From NCBI GenBank assembly GCA_028699065.1, contig JAQVVH010000001.1:248001-312000 (forward strand): a stretch of DNA of 64,000 nucleotides, in the 5' to 3' direction. This DNA comes from Gallionella sp. (GTDB taxonomy: Bacteria; Pseudomonadota; Gammaproteobacteria; Burkholderiales; Gallionellaceae). Position 1 is the first letter of the stretch; the number at the start of each line of letters is the position of its first letter. Positions 1 through 8,231 of the stretch are shown one piece after another. Under the pieces are notes generated by a model. It was not told where the DNA came from. It made no database searches and saw nothing but the letters and a program-made list of their open reading frames with translations. Made by a program: the position numbers and the translations under genes.

Positions 1-508
1 CGATCGCTTTATCAAGCAGTATCCGAACAACCCGCATGTTGATTACGCCTACTACGTCAAGGGATTGGCGAACTTCAATGGCGAGATGGGCATCTTGAAA
101 TCACTGGGTGGACAGGATCCGACCGAGCGCGACCCGAAAGCTACCCAAGCTTCGTTCATGGCATTCAAAGAGCTGGTACAACGTTATCCGAACAGCAAAT
201 ACGCTGAGGACGCCAAAATCCGCATGCGCTACCTGATTAATGCGCTCGCCCAATATGAGCTGCATGTGGCACGTTACTACCTGCGGCGCGGTGCGCAAAT
301 TGCCGCGATCAACCGCGCAGAGGGTATTTTGGCGCAATACCCCGACAGCCCCGCCACGCGAGAAGCGCTGGAAATTATGGTGCAGGGTTATGACGAGCTG
401 GGTATGACCACGCTGCGTGACGATTCCAAACGCATACTGGCACTTAACGGTGCAAGCCCGCAGCAACCGATCCGCGCCCAGAAATCCTGGTGGCAATTCT
501 GGAAATAA
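1..508 (+). CDS. bamD: BamD outer-membrane assembly lipoprotein, 3' part
   Basis: The reading frame is open from base 2 and the start lies outside the window. The visible 168 residues contain TPR-like helices with motifs typical of BamD (ComL/YfiO), for example FIKQYPNNPHVDYAYYVKG, ALAQYELHVARYYLRRGA and AEGILAQYPDSP. BamD is the essential lipoprotein of the BAM complex that inserts beta-barrel proteins into the outer membrane. The protein ends in a short basic-aromatic tail (KSWWQFWK). The stop overlaps the start of the next gene by 19 bases. The signal peptide and lipobox cannot be seen here. Confidence 0.93.
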   Translation, partial: DRFIKQYPNNPHVDYAYYVKGLANFNGEMGILKSLGGQDPTERDPKATQASFMAFKELVQRYPNSKYAEDAKIRMRYLINALAQYELHVARYYLRRGAQIAAINRAEGILAQYPDSPATREALEIMVQGYDELGMTTLRDDSKRILALNGASPQQPIRAQKSWWQFWK

Positions 509-1047
509 ATTTCTGCACCAGCTGCGGCGCACCGGTTGAATTCCGCACGCCCGCGGACGAGGATCGTCCCCGGCATATCTGTACCGCCTGCGGCATCGTG
601 CATTACCAAAATCCGAAGATGGTGATCGGCGCCCTGCCCGTCTGGGAGGATAAGGTGCTGTTATGCCGCCGTGCCATCGAGCCCCGGCATGGCTTGTGGA
701 CCCTGCCGGGAGGCTTCATGGAAAACGGGGAAAGCACGGCTGCAGCAGCCATACGAGAAACGCTTGAAGAAGCCAACGCGCGGATTGAAATTGACGCGCT
801 GTATTCGATGTACAGCCTGCCCTACATCAATCAGGTACACATGCTGTTTCGCGCGCGGCTGCTTGATCTGGACTTTGGCCCGGGGCCTGAAAGCCTGGAA
901 GTTCAATTGTTTGGCGAGAATGAAATTCCCTGGGATAGCCTTGCCTTTCGCCCAGTAAAATTCACCTTGCAGCATTATTTCTCGGAACGTCATCGGGGCA
1001 ATTTCAGTTTGCTAACCGGGGAACTTGATCTGCCACCCCGCCTCTGA
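490..1047 (+). CDS. NUDIX hydrolase with N-terminal zinc ribbon
   Basis: This is a protein of 185 residues. Four cysteines (Cys9, Cys12, Cys31, Cys34) form a likely zinc ribbon followed by HYQNPK. The Nudix box spans residues 75-97 as G-x5-E-x7-RE-x2-EE, but the usual glycine near its end is Asn96. This architecture is known from the NADH-pyrophosphatase/YfcD-like branch, which hydrolyses nucleoside diphosphates linked to other groups. The exact substrate is not evident. GTG at 490 is the only reasonable start that keeps the first Cys pair, and it lies inside the end of bamD, suggesting translational coupling. Confidence 0.82.
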   Translation: MAILEINFCTSCGAPVEFRTPADEDRPRHICTACGIVHYQNPKMVIGALPVWEDKVLLCRRAIEPRHGLWTLPGGFMENGESTAAAAIRETLEEANARIEIDALYSMYSLPYINQVHMLFRARLLDLDFGPGPESLEVQLFGENEIPWDSLAFRPVKFTLQHYFSERHRGNFSLLTGELDLPPRL

Positions 1048-1074
1048 GACTCACCGCTTCACACCGAAAATCCT

Positions 1075-1080
1075 TATAAT
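1075..1080 (+). promoter_or_regulatory. Possible -10 box upstream of mlaA
   Basis: A perfect TATAAT lies 36 bases before the mlaA start. No convincing -35 element is present at 16-18 bases upstream, so this is only a candidate. Confidence 0.3.
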
Positions 1081-1116
1081 CGCTACCGATAACTTTTCTC
1101 GCACATTCCTTAATAT

Positions 1117-2013
1117 ATGAGAATAACTTCCGTTTTTTTCGTCATCACCGGGCTGATGCTGGGAGGCTGTGCATCCTCACCGGCAAAAAATCCGGCTGAT
1201 CCGTTTGAGCCTATGAATCGCAGCGTTTATCAATTCAACGATGCGCTGGATCGTGCCGTCGCAAAACCGGTTGCGCAGGGCTACGATGCTGTCATGCCAG
1301 CGCCCGGAAAAATCATGGTGAGTAATTTCTTCTCCAATCTGGATGACATTGTGGTGACGCTGAATGATCTGCTGCAATTCAAATTTGCCCAAGCCGCTTC
1401 TGATGGTTCCCGTGTGATTTTCAACAGCACATTCGGCATCTTCGGCCTGTTCGATATCGCGAACCGGCTTGAAAAACACAATGAGGATTTTGGCCAGACA
1501 CTGGGCTATTGGGGCGTCAATAGTGGCCCTTACTTGGTGCTACCAGTTCTAGGTCCCAGCTCCGTACGTGACGGCATCGGTTTTTATGTAGACACCCGCC
1601 CCAGCCAGATGCGTCGCGTCACCCATATGCGCACACGCAACCAGCTCTATCTGACCCGCGGCATCAACCGCCGAGCCCAGCTGTTTGAGCAGGAGAAAGT
1701 GTTTGATAGTGCGGCTATTGATCGTTATGAGCTTATCCGGGATGCCTACATGCAACGTCGCCAAAGCCTAGTGTATGACGGCAATCCGCCCCGTCCGAAT
1801 TATGACGACATGGATTTTGAGGAAGAAGATATTCCAGTGCATGAACCGGCACCAATAGATCACGAAAAAGTACCCATTCCGGACTTTTCGCTTAGCCAGC
1901 AAGATCACACACCCGAGCCCGCACTTCGGATAGCAGAAACAATTCCGCTGGCTGAAAAAAACTTCGAGCCACCCAAGGTTCTGAAAATTTGGGTCGCCCA
2001 GCGCAACCACTGA
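1117..2013 (+). CDS. mlaA: MlaA/VacJ phospholipid-transport lipoprotein
   Basis: The 298-residue protein starts with a lipoprotein signal ending in LGGC (Cys18), then PADPFEPMNRSVYQFND, the hallmark of VacJ/MlaA. Further family motifs are FNSTFGIFGLFDIA, EDFGQTLGYWGV and GPYLVLPVLGPSSVRD. MlaA is the outer-membrane component that removes misplaced phospholipids from the outer leaflet and passes them to the Mla chain. The C-terminal 60 or so residues are acidic and proline-rich and extend beyond the conserved domain. The other mla genes are not in the window. A terminator follows directly. Confidence 0.93.
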   Translation: MRITSVFFVITGLMLGGCASSPAKNPADPFEPMNRSVYQFNDALDRAVAKPVAQGYDAVMPAPGKIMVSNFFSNLDDIVVTLNDLLQFKFAQAASDGSRVIFNSTFGIFGLFDIANRLEKHNEDFGQTLGYWGVNSGPYLVLPVLGPSSVRDGIGFYVDTRPSQMRRVTHMRTRNQLYLTRGINRRAQLFEQEKVFDSAAIDRYELIRDAYMQRRQSLVYDGNPPRPNYDDMDFEEEDIPVHEPAPIDHEKVPIPDFSLSQQDHTPEPALRIAETIPLAEKNFEPPKVLKIWVAQRNH

Positions 2014-2016
2014 AAT

Positions 2017-2046
2017 AAAAAGGCCCGCAATTGCGCGGGCCTTTTT
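2017..2046. terminator. Bidirectional terminator between mlaA and htpX
   Basis: Two 12-base arms (2017-2028 and 2035-2046) form a stem of AAAAAGGCCCGC with its complement and a 6-base loop. The A-run on one side and T-run on the other serve both converging genes. Confidence 0.88.
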
Positions 2047-2065
2047 ATTTACCTGTCACACAAGC

Positions 2066-2947
2066 TTAACGCAGGTTGCGCAGCGCCTCGATGCGCTCAT
2101 CAAGCGGAGGATGGGTCATAAACAGTTTCGCAAAGGCTCGCCCCCCGGAAATCCCGAAAGCGGACATTTGTTCCGGTAGCGTTGCCTGCTCGTGATTGAG
2201 CTTTAAACGCTGCAGTGCGGCAATCATCTTTTCACGTCCGGCCAAGCTGGCGCCACCGGCATCCGCGCGGAATTCACGCTGACGCGAGAACCACATCACG
2301 ATCGTGCTCGCCAGAATTCCCAACACCAGCTGCGCCACAATTTCTGCAGCAAACATGCCAATGCCCGGACCGTCACGGCCATCATTTTTGAGCAACACGC
2401 GATCCACAAAATAGCCGAACAGTTTGGAGAGGAAAATCACGAAGGTGTTGACCACTCCCTGAATCAGCGCCAGCGTTACCATGTCGCCGTTCGCAACATG
2501 ACTGACTTCGTGTGCCAGCACAGCTTCGGCCTCGTCACGGCTCATGCTATTGAGTAGGCCGGTGCTGACCGCAACCAGCGCAGCATTACGGTTCCAGCCG
2601 GTGGCAAAAGCGTTGACATCGGGCGCATCGTAAATCGCCACTTCGGGCATGCCGATGCCGGCTGCCTGCGCCTGGCGCTTCACGGTCTCCACCAACCAAC
2701 GCTCGGTGGGGTCATTGGGCTGCTCGATTACCTGCGCGCCGACCATGCGTTTCGCCGACCATTTGGACATGAGCAGCGACACAATGGAGCCGGCAAAACC
2801 AATGACGGCAGATAAAACCAGCAAGGCGCCGAAATCAATGCCTCCCGTTTCGGTCAGCCAGCGATCCACACCCAGCAATCGCAGGGTAAAACTGATCACC
2901 ACCAGCACCGCCAGGTTGGTTACAACGAACAGGAAAATACGTTTCAT
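2066..2947 (-). CDS. htpX: Membrane zinc metalloprotease HtpX
   Basis: This is an M48 family protease of 293 residues, the same length as E. coli HtpX. It has two N-terminal membrane segments (about 5-25 and 40-60), the zinc motif HEVSH at 146-150, and a third region with FRADAGGA. HtpX degrades damaged membrane proteins alongside FtsH. The frame is open further upstream to 3175, but MKRIFLF at 2947 matches the family start and has a GGAGAAG Shine-Dalgarno sequence. Confidence 0.95.
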   Translation of the reverse strand: MKRIFLFVVTNLAVLVVISFTLRLLGVDRWLTETGGIDFGALLVLSAVIGFAGSIVSLLMSKWSAKRMVGAQVIEQPNDPTERWLVETVKRQAQAAGIGMPEVAIYDAPDVNAFATGWNRNAALVAVSTGLLNSMSRDEAEAVLAHEVSHVANGDMVTLALIQGVVNTFVIFLSKLFGYFVDRVLLKNDGRDGPGIGMFAAEIVAQLVLGILASTIVMWFSRQREFRADAGGASLAGREKMIAALQRLKLNHEQATLPEQMSAFGISGGRAFAKLFMTHPPLDERIEALRNLR

Positions 2948-3004
2948 GAATACTCTTCTCCGGATAAAAATGCCGCACAGTGTACCTCGGCGCTTATCGC
3001 GAGG

Positions 3005-3038
3005 CAGAATGCCGCATCGCGGCTTTAGTGGCATTCTG
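3005..3038. repeat. Inverted repeat in the htpX-amt intergenic region
   Basis: CAGAATGCC (3005-3013) pairs with GGCATTCTG (3030-3038). A competing smaller hairpin, GCCGC-ATC-GCGGC, lies at 3011-3023. No T-run follows on either strand, so it is not an obvious terminator. I see no gene in 2948-3230. Confidence 0.45.
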
Positions 3039-3230
3039 AACCCAAGGGTCACGGGCGTTGATATGGGGCATATCAAACCGTTTTCAAGTGCTATTAAATC
3101 TGATGCATTTCGCCAACCGGGGTGTAGTGGCGAACTATGAGGGCGTCGAAAGCTCGCCCCCAATCTTGAGCGCACCGGTTACATCTGTGTGTCGACGATG
3201 ATGCCGTCTCGTGGATATTTCCCGATGTAC

Positions 3231-4433
3231 TTACCAGCCCGTTTCACGATCCGGAGTCGCGGTAATTTTATGAATCGTCAGATCGGCACCGTTGAACTCC
3301 TCTTCAGCATCGAGACGAATACCAACCATGCGATGAAGCAGCCCGTACACCAGATAGCCCCCAACAAAGGCAATACCGATACCCATCAGTGTGCCGATTA
3401 TTTGTGAATAGAGACTGACGCCACCGATGCCGCCGAGCGTCTGACTCCCAAAAATCCCGGCAGCAACACCGCCCCACGCGCCACACAAGCCGTGTAGCGG
3501 CCAAACACCCAGCACATCGTCAATCTTCCAGCGATTCTGGGTCAGGGTAAACAGAAGCACAAACATTCCACCGGCAATCGCACCCACGGCCAGCGCACCT
3601 ATCGGGTGCATTACATCCGAACCCGCGCATATAGCGACCAGGCCCGCAAGCGGGCCGTTATGCACAAACCCTGGGTCGCTCTTGCCAAACCAGAGCGCAG
3701 CCAGCGTCCCCCCCACCATCGCCATGAGCGAGTTCACCGCAACCAAGCCGCTGATGCCCGCGATAGTTTGTGCGCTCATTACATTGAATCCGAACCAGCC
3801 CACGGTCAGTATCCAGGCCCCCAGAGCCAAAAAAGGAATACTTGAAGGCGGGTGCGCTGAAATTCGTCCTTCCTTAGTGTAGCGGCCTTTGCGGGCGCCC
3901 AGAATCAGTACGGCTGCGAGCGCGATCCAGCCGCCCACAGCGTGGACAACGACCGAACCCGCAAAATCGTGAAAAGGCGCACCGAAAGTATTTTTCAGCC
4001 AATCCTGTACGCCCAAGCCACCATTCCAGGCGATACCCTCAAAAAACGGGTAAATAAATCCAACGAGCATAAAGGTGGCCACGAGCTGCGGGTTAAATCT
4101 GGAACGTTCGGCAATACCACCGGAAACAATCGCCGGGATTGCCGCCGCAAAAGTCATCAGGAAGAAAAACTTGACCAGGTCATAGCCGTTTTTGTCAGCG
4201 AGTTGTGCCGCGTCATGAAAAAAGTGCGTGCCGTAGGCAAGACCGTAACCGATGAAGAAATAGGCAATAGCCGATACGGCAAGGTCACTGAGAATTTTGA
4301 CGAGCGCATTGACCTGGTTTTTCTTGCGGACCGTGCCCAGCTCCAGGAATGCAAATCCCGCATGCATCGCCAGCACCATAATAGCGCCCAGCAAAACAAA
4401 CAAAACGTCCTGACTATATTTCATCGCCTCCAT
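3231..4433 (-). CDS. amt: Ammonium transporter (Amt family)
   Basis: This 400-residue polytopic membrane protein has about 11 transmembrane helices. Family marks include LGTVRKKNQVNALVK, IVSGGIAERSRF, the first pore histidine in GSVVVHAVGG and the second in WPLHGLCGAWGG. It moves ammonium/ammonia across the inner membrane. No cleavable signal peptide is apparent, unlike E. coli AmtB. No glnK lies next to it. The ATG at 4433 has AAGGGG six bases upstream; a second ATG at 4424 is possible. Nitrogen control is indicated by the sigma-54 promoter and NtrC-type sites upstream. Confidence 0.95.
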   Translation of the reverse strand: MEAMKYSQDVLFVLLGAIMVLAMHAGFAFLELGTVRKKNQVNALVKILSDLAVSAIAYFFIGYGLAYGTHFFHDAAQLADKNGYDLVKFFFLMTFAAAIPAIVSGGIAERSRFNPQLVATFMLVGFIYPFFEGIAWNGGLGVQDWLKNTFGAPFHDFAGSVVVHAVGGWIALAAVLILGARKGRYTKEGRISAHPPSSIPFLALGAWILTVGWFGFNVMSAQTIAGISGLVAVNSLMAMVGGTLAALWFGKSDPGFVHNGPLAGLVAICAGSDVMHPIGALAVGAIAGGMFVLLFTLTQNRWKIDDVLGVWPLHGLCGAWGGVAAGIFGSQTLGGIGGVSLYSQIIGTLMGIGIAFVGGYLVYGLLHRMVGIRLDAEEEFNGADLTIHKITATPDRETGW

Positions 4434-4465
4434 TACATGCCCCTTAAATTAACCGGAGGTCTAAA

Positions 4466-4481
4466 AGCAAAAAACGTTCCA
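4466..4481 (-). promoter_or_regulatory. Sigma-54 (RpoN) promoter of amt
   Basis: On the minus strand the sequence reads TGGAACG-N4-TTGCT against the consensus TGGCACG-N4-TTGCW. This is one mismatch, with the invariant GG and GC exactly 12 bases apart. Transcription would start near 4455, leaving a leader of about 22 bases with the Shine-Dalgarno sequence. Confidence 0.82.
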
Positions 4482-4544
4482 CTTGTGCGATAGATTGAAA
4501 ACCAAAGCGTTATTAGATCCACAGATAAATCAAGCGCCGCAGCG

Positions 4545-4561
4545 TTCTCCAAACTGGTGCA
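4545..4561. promoter_or_regulatory. Weaker NtrC-type enhancer site 2 for amt
   Basis: TTCTCC-N5-GGTGCA keeps one perfect half-site and four of six bases in the other. Its centre is 42 bases from the centre of site 1, four helical turns, so both dimers would bind on the same DNA face. Confidence 0.5.
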
Positions 4562-4586
4562 CAACAATCCAAAATGGCCCGAAAAT

Positions 4587-4603
4587 GGCACCATAACGGT
4601 GCA
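4587..4603. promoter_or_regulatory. NtrC-type enhancer site 1 for amt
   Basis: On the minus strand TGCACC-N5-GGTGCC is nearly identical to the NtrC consensus TGCACC-N5-GGTGCA. It lies about 110-120 bases upstream of the sigma-54 promoter, the usual enhancer distance, and abuts the stop codon of the NUDIX gene. Confidence 0.75.
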
Positions 4604-5149
4604 TCAAACTTGCCACTGATTCAGATATTTATCCAGCCAGAACAGCCCCACGATGGTTTTGCTCTCGTTGATTTTGCCCTCGCGTATCCATTGCAGGGCA
4701 TCCGCCAGCGACAACTCAAACACTTCGAGAAACTCACCGTCATCCAAGTTGCCTCCGTGATGGCGCAAGCCACGGGCCAGGAAATATTCCATGCGCTCGT
4801 CCGCGTAACCGATGCAGGGCCAGGCAGTCGTCAGATGGATCCACTCGTCGGCGGCATAGCCGGTCTCTTCCAGCAGTTCCCGCTGCGCCGTAATCAGGAT
4901 ATCTTCGCCGTCGTCGATTTTCCCGGCAGGCAATTCAATAAATTCCCGCTGCGGCGGATAACGGTACTGGCGTTCCATCAGCAAATTGCCGTTGTCGAGC
5001 AATGCGAGCACAGCGACGGCTCCCGGATGGGTAATATATTCCCTGCTGGATTCCCGGCCATCGGGCAGCGTGATTCTGTCCTTGCGGACCTGCATGAAGC
5101 TGCCTTCGTACACAACAACGCTGTCGAGCTGGGTTTCTTTCAAGTCCAT
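4604..5149 (-). CDS. nudF: NUDIX hydrolase, ADP-ribose pyrophosphatase-like
   Basis: This 181-residue protein has a canonical Nudix box (AGKIDDGED...RELLEETGY) and the upstream segment HPGAVAVLALLDNGNLLMERQYRYP, typical of the ADP-ribose diphosphatase family. These enzymes split ADP-ribose into AMP and ribose 5-phosphate. The start MDLKETQ at 5149 is chosen because GGAGGGG precedes it; the frame is open to 5185. The gene sits between the nuo operon and amt on the same strand, but a terminator separates it from nuo. Confidence 0.85.
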   Translation of the reverse strand: MDLKETQLDSVVVYEGSFMQVRKDRITLPDGRESSREYITHPGAVAVLALLDNGNLLMERQYRYPPQREFIELPAGKIDDGEDILITAQRELLEETGYAADEWIHLTTAWPCIGYADERMEYFLARGLRHHGGNLDDGEFLEVFELSLADALQWIREGKINESKTIVGLFWLDKYLNQWQV

Positions 5150-5194
5150 GTATGCTTCCCCTCCAGAATTTCGTATTTTCATCATCTGTAAACA

Positions 5195-5220
5195 ACAACT
5201 CCCGCATCGGCGGGAGTTGT
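5195..5220 (-). terminator. Terminator of the nuo operon
   Basis: A perfect 11-base stem (ACAACTCCCGC with its complement) and an ATCG loop lie 30 bases after the nuoN stop. The bases that follow on the minus strand are T-rich (TTGTTGTTTAC). Confidence 0.75.
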
Positions 5221-5249
5221 CAGCATCAATTACGGATCGCGCAGTTCGG

Positions 5250-6707
5250 TCAGAACAACAGCAGAGATTGTTGAACGGAAACCGCGCAAATGGACATCAA
5301 TGCGCCCGGGAGCAAACCCAGCGCCAGCACACCAACACCGTTAATACTGATCAGCAAAGCGGAATCCTGACTGCAATGGATCGGCGCGTGACTTTCCGGC
5401 GCATCGAAGTACATCAGCTTAACGATCCTGAGGTAGTAGAACGCCCCAATCAGCGAGAACAGCACGGCAGCCACCGCCAGCCACAGATAACCCGCCTGAA
5501 CCACAGCGTTCAGCACGGAAAACTTGGCGTAGAAACCCACCGTCGGCGGCACGCCCGCCATGGAAAACATCAGCAGCAACATCATAAAAGCAAGCCACGG
5601 GCTACGCTGATTCAGTCCCTTGAAATCGTTCAGCGTGTCAGCTTCAAAGCCTTCGCGCGATAGCAGCATGATCATGCCGAAGCCACCGAGCGACATCAGC
5701 ACATAAATCACGGCATAGAACATCGCGGAGCCATAACCCTCGACGCCACCACTTAGCAATCCCAACAGCAGGAAGCCCATGTGGGCGATGGTCGAATAGG
5801 CAAACATACGCTTGATATTGGTCTGGGCAATCGCGGTCAGATTACCAATTGCCATGGAGGCAACGGACAGGATGATCAGCATGCCTGACCAGTGCTCCAC
5901 CAGCGGTTGCAGCCCCTCGACCAGAATTCGGGTTGCAAAGGCAAACGCCGCCAGCTTGGGTGCGGAGCCGATCAGCATCGTCATGGCGGTCGGCGCGCCA
6001 TGGTACACATCCGGCACCCACATGTGGAACGGAACAACACCCAGCTTGAACGCCAGCCCCGACACGATGAACACCAGACCGAAAACCATCAAATTCTTGT
6101 CAGCCACCCCGTACTGAATGGCATTGGATATCACGCCCAGTTCCAGCGAACCTGTCGCGCCATAAAGCATGGACATGCCGTAGAGCAGCAAACCGGAAGC
6201 CAGTGCACCCAGAACGAAGTATTTCATCGCCGCTTCCGTCGCCACGGCCGAATCACGCTGCAGTGCCACCATCGCATACATCGATAGTGACAGAATCTCG
6301 AGACCGAGATAAAGCGAGAGAAAATGGTTTGCCGAGATCATGACCATCATGCCGAGCGTGGCAAACAGGGTCAGCACGATAAACTCGCCGCTAAATAGAT
6401 TGCGCACCATCAGGTACTGCCGCGAATACACCAGCATCATCGATACCGCCAGATAGGTCAGCAGCTTGAGGACATCAGACATGAGGTCGTCGACGAACAA
6501 GTTATTGAAGGCAAAAACCACGCCCGGCTCGTGAGTGCCCACCGTAATCACAGAGCATCCGAGCAGCGTCAGCTGCGCCAGCATGTAGGTTAGCATCCTG
6601 CCCTGCTGATTGATAAGCAGATCAGCAATCAGGATCACACACACCATGCACAGCAGGAAAATTTCTGCGCTCGCAGGCATCAGATTGGTCATCAAATCCA
6701 TGTTCAT
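5250..6707 (-). CDS. nuoN: NADH-quinone oxidoreductase subunit N
   Basis: This 485-residue antiporter-like membrane subunit of complex I has about 14 transmembrane helices. Family motifs include [55 protein letters not shown] and the lysine-bearing [17 protein letters not shown]. It forms one of the three large proton channels of the membrane arm. It is the last gene of the nuo operon, 19 bases after nuoM. Confidence 0.96.
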   Translation of the reverse strand: MNMDLMTNLMPASAEIFLLCMVCVILIADLLINQQGRMLTYMLAQLTLLGCSVITVGTHEPGVVFAFNNLFVDDLMSDVLKLLTYLAVSMMLVYSRQYLMVRNLFSGEFIVLTLFATLGMMVMISANHFLSLYLGLEILSLSMYAMVALQRDSAVATEAAMKYFVLGALASGLLLYGMSMLYGATGSLELGVISNAIQYGVADKNLMVFGLVFIVSGLAFKLGVVPFHMWVPDVYHGAPTAMTMLIGSAPKLAAFAFATRILVEGLQPLVEHWSGMLIILSVASMAIGNLTAIAQTNIKRMFAYSTIAHMGFLLLGLLSGGVEGYGSAMFYAVIYVLMSLGGFGMIMLLSREGFEADTLNDFKGLNQRSPWLAFMMLLLMFSMAGVPPTVGFYAKFSVLNAVVQAGYLWLAVAAVLFSLIGAFYYLRIVKLMYFDAPESHAPIHCSQDSALLISINGVGVLALGLLPGALMSICAVSVQQSLLLF

Positions 6708-6726
6708 ATTTACCTCGGATTAGCCT

Positions 6727-8220
6727 TTATAGCGGAAGCTTGGAACGCGCCACATGCACGAGCAAGTCGTTGACCGATACATGCATGATTTCGCTGAAGG
6801 GCAGCGGATACAGGCCCATCACCAGCACTGCAATCGCAAGTACTGCAAACATCAGTTTTTCCCGTGAACTCAGATCGGTCAATTCCGCCACATGCGAATT
6901 GGCAACTGCGCCAAAAATCACCCGTTTGTACATCCACAGCGTGTAGGCGGCACCAAAAATGAGGGTCAACGCGGCGGCAAATGCATACCAGAAATTCACC
7001 TTCACAGCGCCCAGAATCACCATGAATTCACCCACGAAACCACTGGTACCCGGCAACCCGCTATTGGCCATTGCGAACAGCATGAAGAAGGCCGCGAATA
7101 CCGGCATCGTGTTTGCCACCCCACCGTAGTCCGCAATATTACGGGAATGCACGCGGTCATACAGCACGCCAATACACAGGAAGAGCGCGCCGGAGACAAA
7201 ACCGTGCGAGATCATTTGCAACAATGCACCTTCGATCCCATAGGCGTTGAAAATAAAGAACCCTAGCGTCACAAACCCCATATGCGAAATGGAGGAATAC
7301 GCCACGAGCTTCTTCATGTCGGTCTGGGTCAGCGCAACCAGGCCGATATAAATGACCGCAATCAGCGACAACGCAATCATCAGCCCGGCCAGATAATGGC
7401 TGGCATCCGGGGCAATGGGCATGGAGAAACGCAGGAAGCCGTAAGCCCCCACCTTCAGCATGATCGCCGCCAAAACTACCGAGCCGCCTGTCGGTGCTTC
7501 CACGTGTGCATCCGGCAACCAAGTATGCACCGGAAACATCGGGACCTTGACGGCAAAGGCGAAAAAGAACGCGCCGAAAATCAGGATCTGGGCTGTCATC
7601 GGAATCTCGACCTGATGAAAATCCAGAATTGAGAAGCTGCCGCCGGTCTGGTTATAAAGATAGATCAGCGCCACCAGCATCAGCAGCGAACCCAACAGGG
7701 TATACAGGAAGAATTTAACTGCGGCATAGACCCGGTTCGGGCCGCCCCAGACCCCGATGATGAGAAACATCGGAATCAGCATGGCCTCCCAGAACACATA
7801 GAACAGCACCGCGTCGAGCGCGGCGAATACGCCGATCATGATGCCAGACATGATCAGGAACGCAGCCATGTACTGTGCCACGCGTTTCTCGATAACCTGC
7901 CACCCCGCGATCACAACGATGGGGGTAAAAAATGCCGTCAGGATAATAAATAGAACAGAAATACCATCGACCCCAAGGTGATAGTGGATATTGAAGCGCG
8001 CAATCCAGTCATGCATCTCGACGAATTGCATCTCAGACGTGTCAACTGCAAAGCGGGTATAGAGCGGAATCGTGACGAGGAAACCGAGCACCGAACCGAT
8101 CAGCGCCAGTATCCGTGCCAATGGCGCATTCTTGTCGTCGCCCGTCGCAAGTACAAGCAGCCCAAAAATGATAGGCAACCAGATTGCGACGCTTAGTATG
8201 GGGAGTCCAAACACAGTCAT
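6727..8220 (-). CDS. nuoM: NADH-quinone oxidoreductase subunit M
   Basis: This 497-residue polytopic protein is an antiporter-like subunit of complex I. It contains FYVFWEAMLIPMFLIIGVWG (essential Glu), FPVHTWLPDAHVEAPTGGSV and TDMKKLVAYSSISHMGFV, the conserved channel residues of NuoM. The length equals the family norm. It lies 11 bases after nuoL. Confidence 0.97.
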   Translation of the reverse strand: MTVFGLPILSVAIWLPIIFGLLVLATGDDKNAPLARILALIGSVLGFLVTIPLYTRFAVDTSEMQFVEMHDWIARFNIHYHLGVDGISVLFIILTAFFTPIVVIAGWQVIEKRVAQYMAAFLIMSGIMIGVFAALDAVLFYVFWEAMLIPMFLIIGVWGGPNRVYAAVKFFLYTLLGSLLMLVALIYLYNQTGGSFSILDFHQVEIPMTAQILIFGAFFFAFAVKVPMFPVHTWLPDAHVEAPTGGSVVLAAIMLKVGAYGFLRFSMPIAPDASHYLAGLMIALSLIAVIYIGLVALTQTDMKKLVAYSSISHMGFVTLGFFIFNAYGIEGALLQMISHGFVSGALFLCIGVLYDRVHSRNIADYGGVANTMPVFAAFFMLFAMANSGLPGTSGFVGEFMVILGAVKVNFWYAFAAALTLIFGAAYTLWMYKRVIFGAVANSHVAELTDLSSREKLMFAVLAIAVLVMGLYPLPFSEIMHVSVNDLLVHVARSKLPL

Positions 8221-8231
8221 GCTGTCATTCC

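Noticed and set aside
2948-3175. N-terminal extension of HtpX to 3175
   Set aside because: The extension has no membrane or family similarity, while the start at 2947 gives the exact family length and has a Shine-Dalgarno sequence.
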